Assembly (NCBI GenBank): GCA_003565195.1
Contig: PXCX01000300.1
Coordinates: 1 to 7,487 of the forward strand
DNA from: PVC group bacterium
GTDB lineage: Bacteria; Verrucomicrobiota; Kiritimatiellia; CAIKKV01; PXCX01
Direction: 5' to 3'
DNA: 7,487 bases
Made by a program: the position numbers and the translations under genes. Numbering within the stretch: position 1 is the stretch's first letter; every line of letters starts with the position of its first letter. The notes under the pieces are model-generated. The model was not told the DNA's origin. It saw nothing but the letters and a program-made list of their open reading frames with translations, and did no database searches. Shown one piece after another: positions 1 through 5,533 of the stretch.

Positions 1-110
1 CCAGCGACATAGTAGTCGCGCTCGTTACGCGTGCGGCGGCCCAGCCAGGTGCCCAACCCGATCATTCCAATCAGGTAACAAACAATGACCATCCAATCCA
101 GTGCATTCAT
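1..110 (-). CDS. Sodium:solute symporter (SSS family), N-terminal fragment
   Basis: The minus strand from 110 encodes 36 codons that run off the left edge. The peptide begins MNALDWMVIVCYLIGMIG and ends in ERDYYVAG. A hydrophobic first membrane segment (about residues 5-22), a short Arg-rich loop, and a 'DYYVAG' motif close behind it are the classic start of sodium:solute symporters, which import sugars, amino acids or similar solutes with Na+. The start is backed by a GGAG (complement 117-120) six bases upstream of the ATG. A sigma-70-like promoter lies further upstream at 179-206. Only the N-terminus is visible, so neither the substrate nor the intactness of the gene can be judged. The gene is divergent from accD and probably unrelated to it in function. 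Other multi-pass transporters could start similarly, but the loop motif favours SSS. Confidence 0.75.
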   Translation of the reverse strand, partial: MNALDWMVIVCYLIGMIGLGTWLGRRTRNERDYYVA

Positions 111-116
111 GATAGT

Positions 117-120
117 CTCC
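117..120 (-). promoter_or_regulatory. Shine-Dalgarno site of the symporter gene
   Basis: GGAG on the minus strand lies six bases before the ATG at 110. This spacing fixes the start codon of the truncated symporter gene. Confidence 0.6.
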
Positions 121-178
121 CGTTTCTGCTGATTGGCGGTTTACGTTGTCGCTCGATAACGATACCTGTAATTCTCCT

Positions 179-206
179 ATTATCGATGTCAAAAACGCTG
201 GGTCAA
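179..206 (-). promoter_or_regulatory. Sigma-70-like promoter for the symporter gene
   Basis: Read on the minus strand there is TTGACC (complement 201-206), a 16-base spacer, and GATAAT (complement 179-184). Each hexamer matches five of six consensus positions. Transcription would start near 172 and give a leader of about 60 bases before the ATG at 110. The prediction comes from consensus matching only. Confidence 0.5.
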
Positions 207-351
207 GATTTTTTTAACCGTTCACGGGTAGTGTTAAAGACAATGGTGACTAAACCCAAAATTCATTTCACGCCCAGACCTAATATTTAGTGGACTTAGC
301 CTTTTTTGTGATTTACGGAAAGTGTTGCGCAAGGCGTTCGAAAAATGCGGC

Positions 352-372
352 GGCAATTTTTTGGGAATTGCC
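352..372 (+). repeat. Hairpin A: 7-bp stem inside the accD upstream region
   Basis: GGCAATT (352-358) pairs perfectly with AATTGCC (366-372) around a 7-base loop. Its right arm overlaps hairpin B (360-376), so the two cannot form together. This is direct sequence complementarity; its function is unknown. Confidence 0.5.
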
Positions 373-385
373 CAAACTAATTTTT
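360..385 (+). terminator. Hairpin B with T-run, weak terminator-like element
   Basis: TTTGGG (360-365) pairs with CCCAAA (371-376) around the loop AATTG. Four bases later comes TTTTT (381-385). The stem is short and half AT, so this would be a weak intrinsic terminator at best. Because it competes with hairpin A it could act as an attenuator, but only if transcription starts upstream of about 335. If the promoter at 390-418 drives accD, this element lies outside the transcript. Confidence 0.25.
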
Positions 386-389
386 AGCA

Positions 390-418
390 TTGATTTTTTC
401 GAACGGATATTGCATACT
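390..418 (+). promoter_or_regulatory. Candidate promoter of the accD cluster
   Basis: TTGATT (390-395), a 17-base spacer and CATACT (413-418) each match four of six sigma-70 consensus bases. Transcription would begin near 425 and give a leader of about 60 bases before the accD ATG. The match is weak, and other promoters in this AT-rich stretch are possible. The right arm of the long inverted repeat sits inside the spacer. Confidence 0.3.
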
Positions 419-483
419 TTGCTTCTCGTCATTCTCTAGTTGCAAGAATTTTCAAGTGCGCATCAGGTATTGGGGCTATTTAT

Positions 484-1320
484 ATGGGCTGGTTCAGCAA
501 AAAAAAGAAGGCATCTCCCGATCCGACAAAGAGCAAGGATGTTTTTGTTCAATGCAGCCGTTGTCATGCCCATATTTTCCTGGAAGAATGGAAAGAACAG
601 GTCAAGGTATGCCCCCGTTGTAATTTCCATGACCGTTTATCGGCGCGGGAACGTTTGGATCTTTTAATCGATGCGGGCAGCTTTCATGAACTGGGCAAGG
701 ATATCAGGCCCGGCGATCCACTGCTTTTTGCCGATGCCCGCGGCAGTTATGCCGAGAAGGCCGAGGCTGCTCGCGCTAAAACAGGCATGAACGAAGCTGT
801 GTTGGCAGGTCACGGTCGTCTTAACAAACTGCATACCGCGATCGCGATTATGGACTTTCGTTTTCTGGGCGGCAGTCTGGGCGGCAGTACCGGGGAAAAA
901 ATCCTGATGACCACCGAATATGCCGCCGGACACAAATTACCTTGCATCATCGTTTCGGCGTCCGGCGGCGCACGCATGCACGAAGGCATGGTTTCGTTGA
1001 TGCAAATGGCGAAAACCTGTGCTGGTGTGGCCCGCTTGCGCCAACGCAATCTACCGTTGATTTCTGTCATGACCGATCCGACAACCGGCGGTGTTTCCGC
1101 CAGTTACGCCATGGTCGGCGATTTCCATCTTGCCGAGCCCGGTGCCTTGATTGGTTTCGCGGGTCGTCGCGTAATCGAGCAGACGATCAAACAGAAGTTA
1201 CCGGACGACTTCCAAACGGCCGAATATTTGCAGGAACACGGTTTTATCGACTGTATAGTTCAACGTACCGAGTTGAAATCCTTGTTACATAGTCTGCTGG
1301 TTTATTGTGGATGTTCATGA
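484..1320 (+). CDS. accD: Acetyl-CoA carboxylase carboxyltransferase subunit beta
   Basis: AccD pairs with AccA in the cytoplasmic carboxyltransferase that moves CO2 from biotin on the carrier protein to acetyl-CoA, giving malonyl-CoA for fatty acid synthesis. The 278-residue product has the family's N-terminal zinc ribbon, Cys24-X2-Cys27-X15-Cys43-X2-Cys46. The crotonase-like carboxyltransferase fold follows, with MDFRFLGGSLGG (123-134), SGGARMHEGMVSLMQMAKT (160-178) and DPTTGGVSASYAMVGD (198-213), then GFAGRRVIEQTI (224-235). Its length is close to the usual 280-305. The start MGWFSKKKK is typical for the family, and GGGG at 472-475 may serve as the ribosome site. The gene heads a tight plus-strand cluster, although accA is separated from it by a ParB-like gene. 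The last residues (YCGCS) extend slightly past the usual end and look unconserved. Identity is very secure. Confidence 0.97.
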   Translation: MGWFSKKKKASPDPTKSKDVFVQCSRCHAHIFLEEWKEQVKVCPRCNFHDRLSARERLDLLIDAGSFHELGKDIRPGDPLLFADARGSYAEKAEAARAKTGMNEAVLAGHGRLNKLHTAIAIMDFRFLGGSLGGSTGEKILMTTEYAAGHKLPCIIVSASGGARMHEGMVSLMQMAKTCAGVARLRQRNLPLISVMTDPTTGGVSASYAMVGDFHLAEPGALIGFAGRRVIEQTIKQKLPDDFQTAEYLQEHGFIDCIVQRTELKSLLHSLLVYCGCS

Positions 1321-1321
1321 C

Positions 1322-1807
1322 ATGAAAACCGCGACCGACCCCAAAAAAGCATTGACCCCGACCCAAGTGTATCCGCTTGAGGAAATAGCCATTGATGCCA
1401 TCGTGGAGCGGCCGGGATCGCGCAATGCTAACGATGATTTAACGTCGCTGGAAAAGTCGATTCGTGAACATGGACTTTTGTCTCCTTTGTTGGTCAATGC
1501 AGACAACGTCCTGATTGCCGGTCACCGCCGTTTGGAAGCTTGTCGACGGTTGGGTTGGACAAAATCCCCGGTGTTTCGCGTGAATGTCGAGGCGGACAGT
1601 TTGCGGGCACTCGATATTTTGATTCAGGAGAATCTCTGTCGGCGCGACTTGAACGTCGAGGAACTGGAAACGCTGATTGGCCGCAAGAAAGATTTACTGG
1701 GGCAATTACGCCACCGCGGTTTCTGGCGCCGATTGACGCAGGTATTCCGGCGTAAACGCCGGTCGCGGAATCCCGCACCGCAACCAGACGACAACCCAAC
1801 GGGTTGA
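1322..1807 (+). CDS. Stand-alone ParB N-terminal (ParB/Srx fold) domain protein
   Basis: The 161-residue product resembles the N-terminal nucleotide-binding domain of ParB/Spo0J proteins. The pattern runs from PLEEIAIDAI (18-27) through LEKSIREHGLLSPLLV (43-58) and IAGHRRLEACRRLGW (65-79) to ENLCRRDLNVEE (103-114). The GxRR and ENLxRxDL boxes correspond to the two boxes that bind CTP in canonical ParB, with His in place of the Glu of GERR. The helix-turn-helix and dimerisation domains of true ParB are absent. The protein instead ends in a strongly basic stretch (128-149, rich in Arg) and a Pro/Asp tail. I chose ATG 1322, two bases after the accD stop; a GTG at 1307 in the same frame would overlap accD and add five residues. 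No parA is nearby, so a partition role is unlikely. The real function is unknown; regulation of, or nucleotide sensing for, the acc genes is only a guess from position. Confidence 0.8.
   Translation: MKTATDPKKALTPTQVYPLEEIAIDAIVERPGSRNANDDLTSLEKSIREHGLLSPLLVNADNVLIAGHRRLEACRRLGWTKSPVFRVNVEADSLRALDILIQENLCRRDLNVEELETLIGRKKDLLGQLRHRGFWRRLTQVFRRKRRSRNPAPQPDDNPTG
1747..1762 (+). repeat. GC-rich hairpin inside the 3' end of the ParB-like gene
   Basis: CCGGCG (1747-1752) and CGCCGG (1757-1762) form a perfect 6-bp stem around the tetraloop TAAA. It lies in the codons for the Arg-rich tail. No T-run follows, so it is not an ordinary terminator. It could influence mRNA stability or processing between accD and accA, or could be a by-product of Arg codons. 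Confidence 0.4.
1792..1806 (+). repeat. Hairpin at the ParB-like stop codon
   Basis: CAACCC (1792-1797) pairs with GGGTTG (1801-1806) around a 3-base loop, and its right arm contains the first two bases of the TGA stop. No T-run follows. Together with the hairpin at 1747-1762 it makes a paired structure ahead of accA. Confidence 0.4.
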
Positions 1808-1832
1808 ACCCCGCCAAAAACGAAGTGTTTAC

Positions 1833-1836
1833 GGAG
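1833..1836 (+). promoter_or_regulatory. Shine-Dalgarno site of accA
   Basis: GGAG lies five bases before the ATG at 1842 and two before the one at 1839. The spacing favours the second ATG as the start. Confidence 0.55.
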
Positions 1837-1841
1837 TCATG

Positions 1842-2783
1842 ATGTTGGATTTCGAAAAAGATTTAAGTGTGCTTGATCAAAGGATCGACGAGTTGAAGCA
1901 ACTCAGCGAACAAGGCGAGGCGGATTTCAGCGCTGAGATTGAAAACCTTGCCGCCAAACAACGCCAGATTGCAAAGCGGGTTTACGCCGATTTGACGCCT
2001 TGGCAGACCGTCCAGGTTGCGCGCCATCCGCAACGACCGGTTTTGCGGGACTGGATCGGGCTGTTGTTCAGCGATTTTATCGAACTACATGGTGACCGTT
2101 GTTTCGGCGACGACGCGGCCATTATCGGCGGCTTCGCCACCTTGGAAAACCGGCGCCTAATGCTGATCGGTCATCAAAAAGGTAAAAACGTCGATGAAAA
2201 CATGGAACGCAATTTCGGCATGGCACGTCCCGAAGGATACCGCAAAGCTTTGCGCCTGATGAAATTGGCGGAGAAGTTTTCGTTGCCGGTGGTTTGTTTT
2301 ATCGACACCCCGGGCGCGTATCCCGGGATGGATGCCGAGGCACGGGGACAAGCGGAAGCGATTGCAAACAACATTTTGGAAATGTCGACATTAAAAACGC
2401 CGATTTTGGTTTTAGTTACCGGCGAAGGCGGCAGCGGCGGCGCCCTAGGGATCGGCGTAGGCGATACAATTTTGATGATGCAGCACGCGATTTATTCGGT
2501 CATTTCACCCGAGGGTTGCGCTTCGATTCTTTGGCGCGACGGCAATCGGGCATCCGATGCCGCGGCAGCCCTGAAATTAACCGCCGCCTCCCTTATGGAA
2601 TTGAGGCTTGTCGATGAAATCGTTCCCGAGCCACCGGGAGGTGCCCATCGTAATGATGAGGCCACAGCCGCATCCATCCGTACCGTGCTGTTGGAACATT
2701 TGAAACGATTAACCCGGATTCCTGTGTCCAAGCTGATCACGCGCCGCTTTGACAAGTACGCCAAAATCGGGCAGCCGCTATAG
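1842..2783 (+). CDS. accA: Acetyl-CoA carboxylase carboxyltransferase subunit alpha
   Basis: AccA is the partner of AccD in the A2D2 carboxyltransferase that carboxylates acetyl-CoA. The product is 313 residues, close to the usual 315-325. It shows the N-terminal helical region (LDFEKDLSVLDQRIDEL), the TPWQTVQVARHPQRP segment (52-66), FIELHGDRCFGDD (79-91), GHQKGKNVDENMERNFGM (110-127), IDTPGAYPGMDAEARGQAEA (154-173), the oxyanion-loop stretch GEGGSGGALGIGVGD (194-208) and SPEGCASILWRD (222-233). Two ATGs stand in tandem at 1839 and 1842. GGAG at 1833-1836 is five bases from the second and only two from the first, so the second is preferred; the difference is one Met. The gene lies 34 bases behind the ParB-like gene and 31 bases ahead of the fusion gene, in line with one operon. 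Identity is very secure. Confidence 0.97.
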   Translation: MLDFEKDLSVLDQRIDELKQLSEQGEADFSAEIENLAAKQRQIAKRVYADLTPWQTVQVARHPQRPVLRDWIGLLFSDFIELHGDRCFGDDAAIIGGFATLENRRLMLIGHQKGKNVDENMERNFGMARPEGYRKALRLMKLAEKFSLPVVCFIDTPGAYPGMDAEARGQAEAIANNILEMSTLKTPILVLVTGEGGSGGALGIGVGDTILMMQHAIYSVISPEGCASILWRDGNRASDAAAALKLTAASLMELRLVDEIVPEPPGGAHRNDEATAASIRTVLLEHLKRLTRIPVSKLITRRFDKYAKIGQPL

Positions 2784-2797
2784 CAAAGGCAATTATC

Positions 2798-2803
2798 AAG
2801 GAG
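2798..2803 (+). promoter_or_regulatory. Shine-Dalgarno site that sets the start of the fusion gene
   Basis: AAGGAG is a full consensus site, 11 bases ahead of ATG 2815. It argues against starting upstream at 2749, which would place 22 extra residues inside the end of accA. The spacing is slightly long but acceptable. Confidence 0.6.
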
Positions 2804-2814
2804 CATTTCATATT

Positions 2815-4848
2815 ATGCCCAACAAAACCAAGAAACCATCTAGCGCCGCTGGCCGGCGCAGCACCGGTGACAAACGCCGAATTCCCTTAAGGATAACCGA
2901 TACCACCCTGCGCGACGCCCATCAATCGCTTTGGGCAACGCGTCTGCGGACCGAGGATATTCGCGAAATCATCGATGTCGTTGATCAGGCGGGCTATTAT
3001 TCGCTGGAGGTGTGGGGTGGCGCCACCTTCGATGTATGCCTTCGCTTTCTACGCGAGAACCCGTGGGAACGGTTGCGAATCATCAAGGCCGGCGCAAAAA
3101 AGACACCGCTGCAAATGTTGTTAAGGGGTCAGAACATTCTCGGTTACCGCAATTATGCCGATGATATTCTTGAACGTTTCATTGCGCTGGCGGTACTTAA
3201 CGGGATCGACATTTTTCGTGTTTTCGACGCGCTCAACGACAGCCGTAATTTGGAGCATGCCATCAAGGTCATAAAACAGCATGGCGCCCATGCGCAGGGT
3301 ACGTTGTGTTACACCATCAGCCCGGTTCATACGGTCGAAACCTTCGTTCAATCGGCGCGCGAACAAGTTGCTCTGGGGATCGACTCGCTCTGCATCAAGG
3401 ATATGGCGGGAATACTGTCTCCCATTTCCGCCGAGCGTCTGATCACCGCGCTTATCAAGGAAATCGACGTTCCGATCCAAGTTCATTCGCATATGACCAG
3501 CGGGATGGCCGTGGCCAGTTATGTCGAAGCCGTTCGGGCAGGTGCCGGCGCGATTGATTGCGCGATTTCGTCCATGTCGGGCACTTCGTCGCAGCCACCG
3601 GTTGAGACCATGCTGGCCATCTTTGACGAAACCGCCTACAAGGCAAGTCTGGATGTGGATGCCTTACGCCGTATTTGCAAGTATTTCACCGGTCTGGGAC
3701 GCAAACGGGCCGCGGCCTATGCGCCGCCGCAGAATCCGATTGATCCGGGCATTCTGCTCCATCACATACCGGGCGGCATGATTTCGAACCTGCGTTCACA
3801 ATTACAACAACAGGATGCGCTTGATCGCATCGACCAGGTATTTGAGGAATTACCCAAGGTGCGCAAGGATCTTGGCTACCCGCCGCTGGTCACGCCAACA
3901 AGCCAGATCATCGGCATCCAATCGGTCATGAACGTTCTCAGCGGCGAACGTTACGCCATGGTACCCCAGGAGGTCAAAGATTATGTCATGGGCTTGTACG
4001 GCCGGTCACCGGCACCAATCGATCCGGCTATTCGAAGCAAGATTCTTGGCAAACAAAAACCGATTGATTGCCGGCCAGCCGATCTTTTGTCGCCCATGCT
4101 ACCCACCGCAACCAGGGATATCGATCCAAAATTAATTCGCAATGAGGAGGATATCCTTTCCTACTGTTTATTCCCTGAACCGGCCACCGAGTATTTCAAA
4201 TGGCGCGATCTGGCGCCTAACGAACGTCCGCCGATTCCCGCGGATATGGAAGAGGCACAACATCGAAAAGCCTCTGAAATAGCGCCGGCGCCCGAACCGC
4301 AACCTTTGCTTTCGGCGGCCGATTATGAGGCACTGCAAAACTTGCTTGACCGGGTTCATAAATTGAATTTCAACGAATTCAGTATCCGTCGCAATGATTT
4401 AAGTGTACAATTACGCGGCGACGCGTCCGACATCCAATTAAGGCAGACAGACAGCGAAGATCGACCGCTGGAGACCTCGTCCTCCACGCCTCCTGCCGGC
4501 AAGCCAGATCCGGAAGGCTCAAAGGCAGCGGCGTCCGTTGACCGTCCGGCCAACGCAATTAGCGAGGCTGCGACCATCACGCAGGAACCGCCCCCGGATG
4601 CGAACGCCGCCACCATTACAGCGCCCTTAAACGGAACATTTTTCCTTTCATCCAACCCAGGACAACCGCCTTTCGTCAAGGAGGGCGATACCGTAAAAAC
4701 CGGCGCTGTGGTCTGCATTGTGGAAGCCATGAAACTTTTCAATCAGATCAAGGCACCGAGCGATAGCCGGATTGTAAGCATTCTGGCAAAACACGGCGAT
4801 CCGGTTAAAAAAGGGCAATCCCTGATCGTTTACGAAGAGTTGCCATGA
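2815..4848 (+). CDS. Pyruvate/oxaloacetate carboxyltransferase fused to an AccB-like biotin carrier
   Basis: The product has 677 residues. Residues about 23-290 are an HMGL-like TIM barrel of the PycB/OadA/transcarboxylase 5S family. It holds DTTLRDAHQS (29-38, metal-ligand Asp29), the SLCIKDMAG strand with probable carboxylated Lys195, and metal ligands His224 and His226 in VHSHMTSG. The conserved C-terminal PYC/OADA region follows (about 290-470, including PAPIDPAIRSKILG at 399-412). This part exchanges CO2 between pyruvate/oxaloacetate and biotin. Residues 499-677 look like a complete AccB: a helix (503-535), a Pro/Ala/Ser linker, and a biotinyl domain with target Lys640 in EAMKLFNQI. No biotin carboxylase domain, signal peptide or membrane segment is present, so it is a soluble subunit. 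AAGGAG at 2798-2803 supports ATG 2815. It follows accA by 31 bases and overlaps purN by four. Likely annotations are pyruvate carboxylase subunit B or oxaloacetate decarboxylase alpha; the direction of reaction is open. Confidence 0.9.
   Translation: MPNKTKKPSSAAGRRSTGDKRRIPLRITDTTLRDAHQSLWATRLRTEDIREIIDVVDQAGYYSLEVWGGATFDVCLRFLRENPWERLRIIKAGAKKTPLQMLLRGQNILGYRNYADDILERFIALAVLNGIDIFRVFDALNDSRNLEHAIKVIKQHGAHAQGTLCYTISPVHTVETFVQSAREQVALGIDSLCIKDMAGILSPISAERLITALIKEIDVPIQVHSHMTSGMAVASYVEAVRAGAGAIDCAISSMSGTSSQPPVETMLAIFDETAYKASLDVDALRRICKYFTGLGRKRAAAYAPPQNPIDPGILLHHIPGGMISNLRSQLQQQDALDRIDQVFEELPKVRKDLGYPPLVTPTSQIIGIQSVMNVLSGERYAMVPQEVKDYVMGLYGRSPAPIDPAIRSKILGKQKPIDCRPADLLSPMLPTATRDIDPKLIRNEEDILSYCLFPEPATEYFKWRDLAPNERPPIPADMEEAQHRKASEIAPAPEPQPLLSAADYEALQNLLDRVHKLNFNEFSIRRNDLSVQLRGDASDIQLRQTDSEDRPLETSSSTPPAGKPDPEGSKAAASVDRPANAISEAATITQEPPPDANAATITAPLNGTFFLSSNPGQPPFVKEGDTVKTGAVVCIVEAMKLFNQIKAPSDSRIVSILAKHGDPVKKGQSLIVYEELP
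4309..4845 (+). other. AccB-type BCCP module within the fusion gene
   Basis: This marks codons 499-677 of the fusion protein. Residues 503-535 (DYEALQNLLDRVHKL onward) resemble the N-terminal helix of bacterial BCCP. Residues about 540-598 form a Pro/Ala/Ser-rich swinging linker. The biotinyl domain (about 600-675) runs ITAPLNGTFF, then LSSNPGQPPFVKEGD, then EAMKLFNQI. The middle segment has the length and pattern of the 'thumb' insertion found in AccB (compare TFYRTPSPDAKAFIEVG in E. coli, from memory). OadA and PYC biotinyl domains lack this thumb and usually read AMKMET at the biotin site. The biotin-accepting Lys640 is codon 4732-4734. Confidence 0.8.
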
Positions 4849-5456
4849 ACATTGCCATTCTGGGCTCGGGGAAAGGCAGCAACGCAGAAGCCATTTTTGC
4901 GGCCATTGCCGACGGGACCCTGCCGGCAACAAAGGTGGTGGCCCTGCTGAGCGACGTTCCCGATGCCGGAATTTTGCAACGGGGTATCCGTTATGGTGTC
5001 ACGGGAACTTACATCGATGCTGGTCCTTTCCGCACCAAACTCGACGGTCCCGGCGAACAACGCTACCTTGACGCCTTGCGCGCCGCGGACGCCGATACGA
5101 TCGTCCTCGCGGGCTTCATGCGAATTATCAAGGCCGGAATGTTGGCGGCGTTTCCAAACCGGATCGTCAATATCCACCCCTCCTTGTTGCCGGCCTTTCC
5201 CGGCCTCAACGCCTGGCGGCAAGCCCTCGATTACGGAGTCAGAATCACGGGATGTACCGTCCATTTGGTGGACGCGGGAACCGATACGGGACCCATTCTG
5301 GATCAAATGGCCGTCCGCGTCCATGACGACGATACCGCCGAATCGCTGCATGCCAGGATTCAAGAATGTGAACACACTATTTATCCGGCCGCCCTGCAAC
5401 GGTTGGCCAGCGGCCGGCTACGTTTGACCGGACGGCGCATGATCGCCGTTGTTTAA
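4845..5456 (+). CDS. purN: Phosphoribosylglycinamide formyltransferase
   Basis: PurN transfers a formyl group from 10-formyltetrahydrofolate to glycinamide ribonucleotide, the third step of de novo purine synthesis, in the cytoplasm. The 203-residue product has the usual length. It starts with the phosphate-binding loop MNIAILGSGKGSNAEAI (1-17), carries NIHPSLLPAFPG (109-120) with catalytic Asn109 and His111, and has GCTVHLVDAGTDTGPIL (136-152) with catalytic Asp147. All three catalytic residues are thus kept. The ATG overlaps the TGA of the preceding gene as ATGA, which implies translational coupling, and no clear Shine-Dalgarno is seen of its own. The loop reads GSGKGSN rather than the common SGNGSN. 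The link to the carboxylase genes is probably shared expression in growth rather than a shared pathway. Identity is secure. Confidence 0.95.
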   Translation: MNIAILGSGKGSNAEAIFAAIADGTLPATKVVALLSDVPDAGILQRGIRYGVTGTYIDAGPFRTKLDGPGEQRYLDALRAADADTIVLAGFMRIIKAGMLAAFPNRIVNIHPSLLPAFPGLNAWRQALDYGVRITGCTVHLVDAGTDTGPILDQMAVRVHDDDTAESLHARIQECEHTIYPAALQRLASGRLRLTGRRMIAVV

Positions 5457-5484
5457 ACCTTTGTCCAAGTCAATATCGCCAGGG

Positions 5485-5500
5485 AGGCCGGCGCCTTTTT
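5485..5500 (+). terminator. Weak terminator-like hairpin after purN
   Basis: AGGC (5485-5488) pairs with GCCT (5493-5496) around loop CGGC, and TTTTT runs 5496-5500. Two G-T pairs could extend the base. The stem is short, so termination would be partial. It is the only candidate between purN and the kinase gene. Confidence 0.3.
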
Positions 5501-5533
5501 ACGGATTTCATGTTTGGATCACGCTAACCGTTC

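Larger units (their letters stand above)
335..405. repeat. 11-bp perfect inverted repeat upstream of accD
   Basis: CGTTCGAAAAA at 335-345 is exactly the reverse complement of TTTTTCGAACG at 395-405, with arm centres 60 bp apart. Each arm contains the self-complementary hexamer TTCGAA. The repeat encloses two further hairpin sequences (352-372 and 360-376). It may be a pair of operator half-sites near the accD promoter or, if transcribed, the outer stem of a structured RNA leader. The right arm falls between the -35 and -10 boxes of the candidate promoter at 390-418, which favours a protein-binding role if that promoter is real. No known motif is recognised. Confidence 0.6.

Noticed and set aside
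280..290. CTAATATTTAG small palindrome as an operator
   Set aside because: Arms of four bases in an AT-rich region are expected by chance, and no second copy was seen.
111..483. A tRNA, small RNA gene or CRISPR array in the intergenic region
   Set aside because: No cloverleaf, tRNA-like TTCGANTC arm pair or regularly spaced repeats could be found; the TTCGAA copies belong to the inverted repeat.
1307..1321. GTG start at 1307 for the ParB-like gene
   Set aside because: It would overlap the accD end and add only five residues; the ATG at 1322 is a better codon just after the accD stop. It cannot be excluded.
1322..1807. A chromosome or plasmid partition locus
   Set aside because: The helix-turn-helix and C-terminal dimer domain of ParB are missing, and there is no parA or clustered parS-like palindrome in the window.
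2749..2814. Upstream start for the fusion gene at 2749
   Set aside because: It would overlap accA by 35 bases and add a low-complexity lead (MTSTPKSGSRYSKGNYQG) with no family similarity; AAGGAG at 2798-2803 supports the ATG at 2815.
4830..5399. 189-codon open frame on the minus strand over purN
   Set aside because: It lies antisense to a well-supported purN with intact catalytic residues, has no recognisable domain, and is typical of the open frames that appear opposite GC-rich genes.
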